Assembly (NCBI GenBank): GCA_009617715.1
Contig: VTFK01000160.1
Coordinates: 682,001-746,000 of the forward strand
DNA length: 64,000 nt
DNA from: Plectrocnemia conspersa
Lineage: Eukaryota > Arthropoda > Insecta > Trichoptera > Polycentropodidae
Direction of reading: 5' to 3'
The notes below the pieces were generated by a model. It was not told the origin of the DNA. It did not search any database and saw nothing but the letters and a program-made list of their open reading frames with translations. The position numbers and the translations under genes were made by a program. Positions 10,301 through 19,770 of the stretch are shown piece after piece (the first letter of the stretch is position 1; each line of letters starts with the position of its first letter).

Positions 10301-12904
10301 TTAAATATATAATAAATATTTTTTAAGCCCGCCCTCAGGGTGGTTTTTTCTTTAAGCTCAAGAAATAATACTACGGTATTTCCAGCGACTGATTGAGTCT
10401 TTCAACAATATTTATTTACTAAATCACTCCATATTTATAGTAAAAAATTATCATCCTCTTGGAAATACGCCTTTTAGTATAATCTTGATCGCAAAATAAA
10501 TAATAAAAAATACTTTAAAATAAATACCGCAACATTTATATTTTTCATTGTAAAAAAATCAGCAATGTAGATATACAATCACGAAATCATATGATCTAAA
10601 TCATAATAACACAGAGTTAGAGTTGTTAGATTAGTTAACTATATAAAATTGGCAAAAAACAAACTACATCCAAAATTACTGTTTTGGGTCAAGTATTTTA
10701 TAAAATTATTTCAAATTTATTAATTAATCATAAACGAATGCTTAGTACCAAAAAGTTATTCATCTCAGTATATCTTAATTAACTCCAAAATTTGAGTTGC
10801 CTTAGAATGTTAATTTATTGTTTTGGTTTTGATTATTTTTAACAAGATGGATAATAAATACTATTAATATTATAATTTAAAACTTAATTTGGAGCTTCTA
10901 ACAAAAAAAATGATTCTTTAGACGTGTATAAAAAAAAATAATTAATATGTATTTATAACATATTTTAGGACTGCATTATATTGGAGTTGATTTATAGGAA
11001 TTGTATTATTTATCATATAAGTACCTTAATTAAATATACATATGTACGTATGAACTCAAAACTTTTGCAAAAAATGTCATTCGATTAAATACTGCGTTAC
11101 GGATGCTACTTACTTAAAAAAGTCATCTTTGCAATAAAGCTGTCCATTTCTCGCGAAACACTTGTCTGCCAGTTGCACTCTGCATTCGGAACACTGTAGA
11201 CACTTTGCGTGCCAAGTTTGTTCTAAAACTTTCAGGATGAATCGATCCAAGATGAGCTCTCGACATCCACCACATTTTGGAATGGTTGCTATAAAATTTA
11301 AAAAACACACACTTTAGACTATAATACTGTAATCTATATTTTTCAAATAAACCTTGATTGTAATACAATACCGATCACAAGTAAATTATTTTCAATAGAA
11401 TTATTTTAAAAAGTATTTCTGAATCAACGACTTTATATTATTTTTAGTTTACAAATTGCACATTTCTTAATGCATATAAAATGCATATGCGTATAAAATA
11501 TTTGAGCTAATTTATCTAATTCATACATCTTCAATGTCTTTGAGTAAACTAGCAAAAATATTGGAGGCGCGGATAATATGCAAATAATTTAGTATAATTA
11601 TTATCATGAAAAACAGGTGCTATAATATTACAGAATTTAAATTAATTTTATAGTAAATCTTAATTTAATTTACATAAATATTTATATACAATATACTACA
11701 TAATAATAAATTTTATATGATAATATAATTATAGAATATATTTACTAGTTTTATACTTTCATATTAAAAAGTTCTATTAAACTATATATCATAGCAATGT
11801 ATATTTACAAAAAATAATATTAAATTTATTTATTAGAACCTTTTAAAATGTTTGTCTATTTAAAACAGCTACAATAAAAATATGTAGTTTAAAACATAAA
11901 ACATACACTTACGCTTTAAATATATAATAATTTTAAAATCAATAGATGTATTATTTGTCATTTATTTTCTTAGTTTTTAATTCAATTCCTATTTTTATAT
12001 TTTTTTTGTACTATTAACTCATCAAATTCAATTAATAATAATAATAAAACTGTAAGAACATATGAGGCGTTAATAATATTAAGAGCAAATTATTTTTTTC
12101 TGAAAGTTTGAGAGCCCTAACAAACCCATTGTTTGCTGAAATAAGATAAATCGGCTTTTTAATACTTTGGTAAAGAATGCTATATCTACGTCAATTTACT
12201 ACGCCTTTAGGAGCATTTTATGTCGTTATATGCTATTGATATTTAGATGTTAATCCTAAAAGATTCGGTAACTAAAGAGTTAAAAGCGAATTAAACTATG
12301 TATAAAATTTAATAACTTATCGATACCAACATTTTTTATTTTAAGCTTTAAATTAATACTACAATTTTTATATTTAGTTAACTGCAATGCAGGGTTATTA
12401 AATATTTCATAAGCATGTAGAGACTTTCTACTGTGTTACTCAATGAGATTTGGAGAATAATATCATGAAATAATAAAATAGTGACTCTTTGTTGATTCGC
12501 CTTTAATAATCATGTTCTAATTTACGAATACTGTAACTGATATTGTATTTTAGGATTGCTTTTCTAGCTCAAAAGGCAATTTAAATACATTGCATTAGGT
12601 CATGGGATTTTGGTAAAAAAACTGGCAGACTAACAACATAGTGTCATAAACAATACAATATGCTGAAGGCTACGTTATGTCAAAAAAAATACTAACTCAA
12701 ACGTATATAATAGAATTGAATTATTCAAAGGCCATATGAAATCTTCTCACACGTCACAGATTAAAAAATATATGGTATCACTATAATAATAATTAGCTTA
12801 CATATCAACACCTCCGGCAAATTCTCCAACTGTATAGGAGGCACTCGCATATCGGCGCCCATTGTCAAACTCTCATTTCTGTACATGGCCAAAGCTGACA
12901 TCAT
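1217..12904 (-). CDS. Lim3: LIM-homeodomain transcription factor Lim3 (Lhx3/4), seven coding exons
   Basis: Joined exons on the minus strand are 12904-12802, 11288-11114, 9393-9191, 6932-6737, 1819-1668, 1603-1427 and 1359-1217. They total 1149 nt and encode 382 residues with no frame break; every intron is GT-AG. LIM1 has ligands C40, C43, H61, C64, C67, C70, C87 and D90. LIM2 has C99, C102, H121, C124, C127, C130, C150 and D153. The homeodomain is residues 175-234 with W222, F223, Q224, N225 at positions 48-51. The segment [16 protein letters not shown] after it, [10 protein letters not shown], and C-terminal [10 protein letters not shown] are family signatures. Known family role: a nuclear factor that binds TAAT-type sites and, with Chip/Ldb through its LIM domains, specifies motor neuron and interneuron identity. 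The start is the first ATG after an in-frame TGA and sits in a CAAAATG context. The protein is complete, and no key residue is missing. Confidence 0.97.
1360..1426 (-). other. Lim3 intron 6 (67 bp)
   Basis: Short intron with a consensus GTAAGT donor and GATTTTTCAG acceptor. Confidence 0.85.
1427..1603 (-). CDS. Lim3: Lim3 exon 6: proline-rich C-terminal region
   Basis: Encodes residues 277-336. It begins [20 protein letters not shown], which is strongly conserved in insect Lim3 as I know it. A low-complexity segment rich in Pro, Tyr, Ser and Leu follows (about residues 302-326), then QIVYTSI. Such segments in this family act in transcriptional activation, but the exact role here is inference. 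Confidence 0.93.
1604..1667 (-). other. Lim3 intron 5 (64 bp)
   Basis: Very short intron with a GTAATT donor and TTTTTTAG acceptor, near the minimal size for insect introns. It must be removed to keep the frame G/AT across DLSND. Confidence 0.85.
1668..1819 (-). CDS. Lim3: Lim3 exon 5: end of homeodomain and conserved flank
   Basis: Encodes residues 226-277. It starts with [10 protein letters not shown], the end of the recognition helix, which completes the homeodomain at residue 234. It then gives the Lhx3-specific [15 protein letters not shown] segment and [15 protein letters not shown]. Acceptor AAATTACAG and donor GTAATT. Confidence 0.95.
1820..4919 (-). other. Lim3 intron 4, proximal AT-rich part
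   Basis: First 3.1 kb (in window coordinates) of a 4.9 kb intron. It is AT-rich with no credible ORF. The only structure I note is a pair of 18-bp direct repeats at 2583-2600 and 2613-2630. Confidence 0.7.
2583..2630 (+). repeat. Short tandem duplication in Lim3 intron 4
   Basis: GAATGAGTTATCTACAAG occurs twice exactly, with a 30-bp period (2583-2600 and 2613-2630). It looks like a local duplication, two units only. Confidence 0.8.
4920..5260. promoter_or_regulatory. GC-rich island inside Lim3 intron 4
   Basis: About 340 bp of near-balanced composition stands out in an otherwise very AT-rich intron. It holds GAGAGAGCGCGCTC at about 5037 (a GAGA-type run), many CpGs, and three tandem TTTGG-type units near 5093-5105. 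The longest open frame is short and matches nothing I know. An intronic enhancer or alternative Lim3 promoter with its own 5' exon are both plausible. This is inferred from composition and location only. Confidence 0.35.
5931..5992. repeat. Small hairpin element (miniature inverted repeat)
   Basis: CTGACATCTAT near 5933 is repeated inverted as ATAGATGTCAG near 5978. They enclose an AT-rich centre, so the 60-bp unit can fold into a hairpin. Probably a tiny nonautonomous element or its relic. Confidence 0.5.
6040..6112 (-). repeat. tRNA-like SINE head fragment
   Basis: On the minus strand, CTAGACTGATAAGACAACGG followed by GGTTCAGGCCC resembles the anticodon arm plus internal B box of a tRNA-Ile-like sequence. 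The acceptor stem cannot be made to pair. It resembles the plus-strand copy at 15688-15765 and is best read as a decayed tRNA-derived SINE head, not a functional tRNA. Confidence 0.4.
6737..6932 (-). CDS. Lim3: Lim3 exon 4: most of the homeodomain
   Basis: Encodes residues 161-226. It begins with the linker [17 protein letters not shown] and runs through homeodomain helices 1 and 2 into the recognition helix WFQN. The intron that follows splits the codon for the arginine after WFQN, so the last eight homeodomain residues come from exon 5. Q at homeodomain position 50 and N at 51 predict binding to TAAT-core sites, as known for this class. Confidence 0.96.
6933..8199 (-). other. Lim3 intron 3, distal AT-rich part
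   Basis: Extremely AT-rich intron sequence upstream (in window coordinates) of the LINE remnant. A 243-bp open stretch at 7615-7857 is low-complexity and is not supported as a gene. Confidence 0.6.
8200..8953 (+). mobile_element. Decayed non-LTR retrotransposon (LINE) reverse transcriptase in Lim3 intron 3
   Basis: Broken reading frames on the plus strand, antisense to Lim3, retain reverse transcriptase signatures in the right order. These are [10 protein letters not shown] near 8234, [16 protein letters not shown] near 8345, FDFKQA near 8400, a REFEIKSGV block near 8550, and the catalytic-loop motif YADDAVV near 8655. Several stops and frameshifts separate them, and the 5' part of the ORF is absent. 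The remnant ends close to a short pentanucleotide array of ATAAT units at about 8927-8953, which may be its microsatellite tail. LINE class is not resolved. It is dead, and intronic position suggests no effect on Lim3 coding. Confidence 0.85.
9191..9393 (-). CDS. Lim3: Lim3 exon 3: second LIM domain
   Basis: Encodes residues 93-161, with its first base completing K93. Contains the whole of LIM2 including the conserved linker [13 protein letters not shown] and the block [15 protein letters not shown]. Ligands C99, C102, H121, C124, C127, C130, C150 and D153 are intact. The donor reads AAAG/GTACAG. Confidence 0.95.
9394..11113 (-). other. Lim3 intron 2
   Basis: AT-rich intron of 1720 bp between GTAAGT and a GTGAGTGCAG acceptor. 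One short GC-richer patch occurs at about 10325-10350, where complementary CCGCCCTC and GGGTGG could pair weakly. Nothing else is recognisable. Confidence 0.85.
11114..11288 (-). CDS. Lim3: Lim3 exon 2: first LIM domain
   Basis: Encodes residues 35-93 (both ends split codons), that is [16 protein letters not shown] through CKDDFF. All eight zinc ligands of LIM1 lie in this one exon. The donor is a consensus GTAAGT. The sequence closely matches what I know of insect Lim3 and vertebrate LHX3/4 at the same position. Confidence 0.95.
11289..12801 (-). other. Lim3 intron 1
   Basis: A GTAAGC donor and a TTTTATAG acceptor bound this AT-rich intron of 1513 bp. I see no coding exon, repeat family or strong island inside it. 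Confidence 0.85.
12802..12904 (-). CDS. Lim3: Lim3 exon 1: start codon and N-terminus
   Basis: Encodes residues 1-34 plus one base of codon 35, ending before a GTAAGC donor. The ATG at 12904-12902 is preceded by CAAA, the common insect initiation context, and followed at once by a second ATG. The frame stays open further upstream to an in-frame TGA, but it contains no ATG there; the only upstream initiator-like codon is a GTG at 12943, which a eukaryotic ribosome would not normally use. The short peptide ends in [13 protein letters not shown] just before LIM1. A different upstream 5' exon giving another isoform cannot be excluded. Confidence 0.9.
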
Positions 12905-13260
12905 TTTGACGCACGACACAAAAAAATCACTATACAAAACCACTCCAATGTACCGATGAACACACCATGATCAATAATTCATATATATGTATAACAAAAC
13001 GTCATATGTATAATATCACGAGCCGCACACATGACACACACGACGCGTGCCGAAACTGAAACGCGACTGGGCCTATCCCCCGAGCTCCCACCGCCGAGCA
13101 GCCCCCGGAATAGGCGGGGCCGGGAGTTGAGGACGCAAGCGATTGGTCCGCGGGACACAAAGGCCCTCCCCACTTTTCCGGCGGAGCTTTAGCTCGGAGC
13201 GAAGCTCGCGCAATTTTCGCGGCACTATTGTGCGCGCCTAGAGTTGTACATGGACCGTTT
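12905..13260 (-). promoter_or_regulatory. Lim3: CpG-rich promoter region and 5' UTR of Lim3
   Basis: Directly upstream of the Lim3 ATG the composition rises sharply, peaking at about 13020-13230, with dense CpG. Visible elements include a GC-box-like GGCGGGGCC near 13116, an ATTGG (inverted CCAAT) near 13142, and repeated GAGCT/AGCTC motifs near 13185-13210. AT-rich TATA-like sequence lies at about 12980-13015. The transcription start cannot be placed. Small open frames on both strands here are by-products of GC content. Confidence 0.6.
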
Positions 13261-14074
13261 GTGGAAAATGGTCGTAAACGAGCGTGTGCCGTCTTTTTTA
13301 TTGGAATATTCTTTTTGTATGATATGGGCGTTTTAAAAAACGGTGTAAATATAAATAATTTAATTGGTTATGGTTGTATCGAATGTGTTTTATGTTATGT
13401 TTATGGGGGGAGGGGTGAATGAGTCAATTGATTGACACTGAATAATAAATTATTTGTAATATATAATAATTAATATCGATAATAAATTACATTTTTTTTT
13501 AAATTTATAATTGTTTTAATATCGTAAAGCTTGGAAAAAATAATAGAGCTAATCAAATTGCCCCAGAGAATTTAATTGAATTAATACAGTCTTAAATAAC
13601 GGTGCAGGTAATAGAGAAAATCAGTGAGCAGTCAAACGTGCCTTATCTGTTTTTAGCGAAGAGTGGCAATATAATTAATAAAAGATTAAATAAAATACTA
13701 TATTATTAGAACTGATGATTATGAACAAAAAATTGGAAGATTTGTTAGATGATGATTATCATTATTTTTTTTATATTTTAAATGAAGTACGTAGCTATTT
13801 AATAGTTTTTACCATTCTGGCCTGCTGAGAGTGGGGAGGAGAAGGGACAAATTTTTGGAGAGTCCAATTCTGGAAAAAACCATAGCAAGAATATATTTAT
13901 AAAAAAGTAAAAACTAACCTCAAATAATAAATCTGAACTTAACTACGGTTGTTTGAGATTTACCTATATACTGATGTTTTTCAGTTATAAGTTCCTTTAG
14001 CCTTTTTTTATACATATTATACAATAAATAAAAATAGCGGAACACTTTCTATGTAGTATTCAAAGGAACAGATG
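13261..14074. other. AT-rich DNA upstream of Lim3
   Basis: No gene is seen. A short purine-rich GC patch occurs near 13825-13860 but shows no repeat ends or ORF. Confidence 0.5.
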
Positions 14075-15322
14075 AATTTAAAGTTTTATAGATTGTACTA
14101 TCGGAAATTTAACAACTGGCATTTATTGCAGCAAAATAAATAAATAAACATTAGGTTTTATATATTAATTCTTAAAAGAAAATCTAAAAAAAATAGTCTC
14201 AAATTAATCCCGAAAATATTTTTTAAAATATGTCATTTCAGTAAAATTATATCGGAATACATTTTCACCAGTAAAAATATTAATTATCTGGCAGGTGATT
14301 CTTCTGTATGTAGTAATAAATATATTTACATACTTATCATCCGATGTATAAATGTTGCAGCGAATGTGTATTTTTTGGTATATTTATATTTTTACTAGTA
14401 AAGTACAAATACATTTTCACCAGTAGATAAATATTTCTACTAGAAAAAATATAATTTGAAAAATAGGCGCTAATATTCTGCGCTTAAATGTCTATGAAGC
14501 TCAATTTAATAGTTGCAAAACATTTATTTGGTGTTCAAACCCAAACCTAACCGAATGAAAGTTTTAAAACTAATTATGGTTTTAGAACTTTTATTAGGTC
14601 AAGTCCAAAATACAAACTAAGCCAACTTATCTCTCAGAAGGAAATAAGCTGAAGAATAAATACAGACAGATATCTCATCTCACATATTGCTCAATAGTTT
14701 GTCTGTATTTCGATATTACACTTTGTTTTAAAAATATGATCCGATATTTCCAAGAACTTCTAATATGATCTAAGTATATTCAAACCAAATTTTGGTCAAA
14801 GGAGAGCGCAAAAACAATTATCACTTCTCAGAAGTCAAAAATTCACGTCAAAAGCAATAAAATCGTGTCGGCGTCGTCGCAGTGGAAACGCTCGGTAACG
14901 AGCGTTCCCATTGCGACGGCGACGGCACGGTTTTATTGCTTTTGACGTGGATTTTTGACTTCTGAGAAGGGATGATTGTTTTTTGCGTTCTCTTATTGGG
15001 CAAAATTTTGTTTTAATGTGCTTTATTTGATTTTCACTCGTAATATTGTTATAAAAAGTCTGAATATAAACGCTGGAATGGAAGTTTACTATTTGGCAAC
15101 ACTGAGCAGCAAAGAAAACACGACTAATTTTCAGATAAATATTTTGAGTAGATATTTTTTAATGCCTAATTAAAATGTTTCGCATAAAATACGATTTCAG
15201 AAAATATGTCGCAACGGTGGCTAATTTTTATATTTATTTGTAGCATAGAAAGGGTTAACTCGTACTTATTCAAAAAAATATATTACGATGTTAAAAAATA
15301 TATATAATGCCATTTGTGTCAT
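14075..15322 (+). mobile_element. Hairpin-bearing repeat family, copy 1
   Basis: This stretch aligns by eye over about 1.2 kb with 46943-48262 and 60822-62145. Shared landmarks in order are GCAGCAAAATAAAT, ACATTTTCACCAGTA, a 55-bp hairpin at 14546-14600, a long near-perfect hairpin at about 14782-15013 centred on CGCTCGGTAACGAGCG, and the tail AAATATGTCGCAACGGTGGC. The big hairpin has arms over 110 bp starting with GGAGAGCGCAAAAACAATTA. No coding capacity is seen, so it is a nonautonomous element or part of one. It lies 2 kb upstream of the Lim3 start. Confidence 0.85.
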
Positions 15323-15687
15323 GAGGTCCGGAATCATAATTTTCCCAAGCCCCGGGTTTGCTCTCAGCGCTTTTGACACTTCTTTTTAAAAAAAAATTTG
15401 CTGCGCGGCTAACCAGCAATTATTATTTTTTTACTAAGAAAATAGCAGTTTATGAATAAAATAAAAATTTTCCTTAATGTAAGTAACTTAGTTGTGTGTG
15501 TTATACGTCTATCAAATGTGTTTTATATTATGTTTTATACATTTTGTTCAGGAGATTAAGTAATTTAGTTGTCAGTGTACATTTTAATAATTACAAACTA
15601 CTAATAAATTATATATTTATTAATATTTCCAATTGTATCTGGTTATAAATTAGTTAATTAGCTATTTATGTATGCTCATGTCATTTT

Positions 15688-15765
15688 CAGGAGATTTAGG
15701 TCATTAAGGTCAGACTGATAACTCAAAGGCCACAAGTTCAGATCCCCGTAGCAAACTCATATTTA
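15688..15765 (+). repeat. tRNA-Ile-like SINE head
   Basis: TCAGACTGATAACTCAAAGG followed 5 bases later by AAGTTCAGATCCCCG resembles the anticodon arm and B box of a tRNA with GAU anticodon. Stems are too degraded for a real tRNA, and AT-rich sequence follows, as in a SINE body. Confidence 0.5.
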
Positions 15766-16144
15766 TATTTATAAAAATGTACTATTATTACGGCATGGAC
15801 GTAAACAAATATAATATATAATATCTCAAAAATGTGAAAAAATATTCATACACTTGTCTATTATATTGTAAATATGTAAACATTTAATACAACTTCTCAT
15901 TTCTACTTATTAGATTATTATAATATAATAAAAAAGCGCAAAATTAGTAATTAGTAATAATCTAGACCTCTGAATATAGTATATAAGTTTACAATCTAAT
16001 GCATATTAAATTCAATAAAAAAATAATTTAACAAGCAAAGTAAGTATTTAAATGTCTATAATATTGTTTCTATGTAGGTATATGCTATTCTCTATGAAAA
16101 AATTATATAGATTTTAAATAAGCATTACAAAATTCAACTGTGAA

Positions 16145-16305
16145 ATTAGGACAATCTAGAAAAAACCTAATATGTGATGATCGATCGGAAATTTAACTAC
16201 ATAATAATTTTAAATCCGTTCTCCCAGACATGATAGAAATTAAAAATACTGAAGTTTATATGTGATTCGAGCCCAGGTATTTCAGGTTTTAACCATCGTG
16301 CCAAT
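16145..16305 (-). repeat. tRNA-derived SINE, copy on minus strand
   Basis: On the minus strand, GGCACGATGGTTAAAACCTG (A-box-like) is followed by CCTGGGCTCGAATCACAT (B-box-like). A body follows that ends near CGATCGATCATCACATATT. The same order of motifs recurs at 49727-49876 and, more degraded, at 19910-20046 and 23625-23722. This spacing of A and B boxes is typical of Pol III SINEs. Confidence 0.6.
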
Positions 16306-17559
16306 TAAATAATAATCAACAAATTTTTAAATGATGTAAGTGAAAGAAAATAATATTAGTAATATCACATATTATCAATTTAATTAAATTTATACTGTAT
16401 TTTTTTTTTGTATGATATTTTTTTTATTTTTTTTATTTTACTTAAATGTATTTAAATTAAAGTAAAAAAATATGTCAAGAATTGCATAGACGAAGGTTAA
16501 ATGAGTAAACACTTATTTTTTTATAAATATATGTATGTATGTACTATGTTAATTTTATTATATTTATTCTAATTTTAATATGTTAATCTTTTTAAGCAAT
16601 GACCTTATTTTGTCGGAAAAATTTAATTGCACAATATAAATATGTGCTGCAAAATGTTACTGTTTTATAATTTATTATTAAAGAGTAAATATTAATATTT
16701 TAATAAAAAAATATTTTTTTTGGTTAGGTTTTAAATTGAGTAAAATATTTTCATTTTTATTTAGAAAATATAAAATATTCAATTATTTTTTTGCAATATT
16801 TTCATTAAAATTAGAAAGTGTCGTAATTATGTTATTTATAAATTATTTTTCTATAGCACAAAATGCGCTTATAGTAACAAAAAAAAAAGGATAAAATCTT
16901 ATTGAAACTATAATTTTTTTGCAAAAAAGATTATTTTACACATTTTTTAACAAAATAATTGAAAATCATTTTAAATTGATTTTTTTTAAATTATAATATA
17001 GACAACAATACATGATTTTATTTAAAATAAATTATGTTTTTAATTACTTGATATTAAAAAATAATATATACAATTAAATCATTTATTAAAAAAAATTTTT
17101 TTTTTTAAATAAATATGCACATTTCATAAATGGACCAAGCACTGTACATATTGTTTAAAAAGTCTATTCAAGAATTTAATAAATTGTCAATTAAAGAAAA
17201 TTGAATACAATATCTAACATAAAAAATATATATACATATATTAATTATATCATATCAATAAATCTATTTATACAGTAAAATATAAGAAATTAGTTTATTT
17301 GCTATTTCCACGTTTCACAAAAATATGAAATATTTATTTAATAAATATTTGTTGATTTTATTTAAACGATTAAATTTTAAGTAATTGCTCTATTTTAAAA
17401 TGATGAAAATAATTATTTATAATAGCTTTACACTTATAAACCGATCTCTTTCCGAATTAAACATTTATTTACACTGCCATAAAATAAATTATATTTGTTT
17501 TCGGGATTAGAATTGAGTCGTTTCTACAACACAAGACATGTTTGTCAGGCATAAAACCG

Positions 17560-18200
17560 ACGAAAAGAATAACTCGATATTACATATCGCAAACAAACAC
17601 GCTGACCCCCTTTGTTCCTTTTGTGCGTGTCGAAAAAGCGCTTTGACTCGACATTTTTAATCATAAAAACATACAAACTGTGACACGTGACACACTCACA
17701 CATACACACATGAAGTGTTTATCTGATAAAGAATTACCGTCGGGCACAAGTCTCGTTACAAATAATAACAGTAATTCCGCAAAAGCACTTCAATTAGTGT
17801 GTCCGCACGGGCGGCGCGTGGCCGGGGGGCACCATAGTAAAGGACACACGAATAAACAAGGAGTTCTCAACCGTTTTGTGCAACAGATATCCTTTGGTAG
17901 TCTTAATATCATTTCCGTACAAAAACATGTGATAATGCGATCTTAGATCGATAAAATCTAGACTTTTTAATTCAATATTTTTAAGGTAAGTAGATTTATA
18001 TATGTATTGAGAGCCCCTCTGAAATTTTCTCTTAAGTCCCAAAGGAATCCGTAGACCTACGTTTGTTACTCCTGATATAAACCCTTCGAGGGTGCTTTGG
18101 GAGGGTTTGGATAAGATTTTAATGGCTTCGTGATCATGCGTCGCGCACAAAAGATAATCCGGCTACGGCTGGTAATCTCTGCGAATTTGCTGCATGAAAC
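17560..18200. promoter_or_regulatory. Candidate regulatory island, 4.7 kb upstream of Lim3
   Basis: Near-balanced base composition over about 640 bp inside AT-rich DNA, with CpGs and no repeat ends. Overlapping open frames on both strands (the longest is 118 codons on the minus strand) are unrelated in sequence to any family I know and are expected in such DNA. Function as a Lim3 enhancer is inferred only. Confidence 0.35.
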
Positions 18201-19369
18201 TTAAGTCGGGAAAATTATTTCTCTTTCTTAAAATATGTATTATAGTTTCTATGTTCAATAAGTTTCCAACAGTATTAATATAATAATTGAATATATAAAT
18301 AAACTAATCTATTTTTCCTCGTCAATAATTTCAACACAAACCAATTTTTTAGTTTGTTTTTCAATTCATCTTTATTGTCATTAAATAACGAAGATCGTTT
18401 GAAAGCAAGTGGAAAAGATCTAATGAATCAATATTTAGCGAATATGATGGATGATTATACAACTCATTGCATTGTCATACTGTAGGATCATATAATATTA
18501 ACAATTTCTTTGTTTCTTTCTCAAGCTTTTCGTCCAAGTTGTTAAACTCAGCAGTTCATTTCAAGAAATTCACACTATATTACTGTTGCAAGGATGAAAA
18601 TATTGCTTAACTTACTGATATTTATTAACTTATTAATTTCATTGTTTAGTATTAACAAATTATCACAATTTTTATCAGAGAGAGAAAGAGGTAATAAGGA
18701 TAATGGTAGATTTTGATTAAATTAAGGATAATATAAAACTAATTCTAAACATCAAGAAAAAATAAATAGTGACTTTTAAAATAAATTTGTAGCAAAGTCT
18801 GCTTACAAAGTTACAAAATCAATTTAATGGTCTGATATATCAATAGAAAATATGTTTGTAGGTTTTGCTCCAGTCTATTTTCTAGACATGACTCGCAAGA
18901 TAAATTATGATTAACATTGCTGCTTTTATGATTGTGGGATATCAATATAAAAATATTTTTGAAGATGGTGTTTAGCAATTAATAAATATTTATTGAATAA
19001 TCGTTGTGATTTGCCAACAGTCATTAGTTTAATAAAACTTATACAAACACTAAAACATGTTTATGTTTGACTAGGAATAAACTTTTAAGCTTAATTTATA
19101 GAACTTAAGAAGACACATATGATACAAAACACATCCAAATGTAGAGAAAAATCTGTTTTTATGTCACGTTAGTAGAACTACATTTATCACTATGATAGAC
19201 CTAAATTAAAAAATTAATTATATACAATTTTTAAATATTAATGTGAGCATGAGATAAGAGATTATATTTTTACTAAAAAATATATAGACTCTCTTGAATT
19301 TATAACCGATTTCTATGAATTTTAAATATTTACATCTATGAGACACAATTCCATCAACAAAATTAAAAA
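18201..19369. other. AT-rich DNA, nothing recognised
   Basis: No ORF, repeat family or compositional island is seen. Confidence 0.5.
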
Positions 19370-19770
19370 CACACCCACCGCAAATCGTTCATGCAAAACG
19401 CTCATCACCAACCCATTCACACCATACTTTCGAATTTTTCACAGCACAATAGAAAGCACGTGCCACGTATTCCATTTTAGGCGTGATGTTTCGGCCGTAT
19501 AGAAACCAGGCACACTCCTAGTGTTCAGGGGTTGTCAGGTGGCGGTCGCGTGCCGCCCATTTGTCCCGGCCGGTAAACAATATAGAATCCCGTTTTGCTG
19601 TTATAGCCGGGATTGCGTTTTTGACTACGTGACTTGTTTCATTAACTGCAATGCGCTTTTGTTCAGAGGATTTTCAGATCAGTCTGTTTGCGTTTCTATT
19701 TGCGTTTCGTATGCGCTCGTTGCACTTTTTTGGTTAATCCGCTTGACTGTGCGATTATGATTCATAATGC
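19370..19770. promoter_or_regulatory. Candidate regulatory island with CACGTG E-box
   Basis: About 400 bp of raised GC. It contains CACGTG at 19457-19462 and further CpG-rich sequence around GGCGGTCGCGTGCCGCC (near 19539). No splice-supported coding frame. Regulatory role inferred from composition. Confidence 0.35.

Larger units (their letters stand above)
15323..17559. other. AT-rich DNA with scattered SINE fragments
   Basis: Apart from the two SINE-like pieces listed separately, no gene or island is seen. A short GC-richer patch lies at about 15325-15400. Confidence 0.5.

Noticed and set aside
12761..12943. 60-codon minus-strand frame starting at 12943
   Set aside because: Its first codon is GTG, and it runs past the GTAAGC donor into intron 1. 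Only 12904-12802 is kept as exon 1.
14782..15013. Rho-independent-type terminator or CRISPR-like structure at the big hairpin
   Set aside because: The arms exceed 110 bp and the unit recurs as part of a dispersed eukaryotic repeat; no spacer-repeat array exists anywhere in the window.
15688..15765. Functional tRNA-Ile gene
   Set aside because: The anticodon and acceptor stems do not pair, so I call it a SINE head or pseudogene.
17794..18150. 118-codon minus-strand ORF
   Set aside because: It lies in a GC-raised island with another frame open on the opposite strand, shows no domain, and has no splice context or codon pattern that would support a gene.
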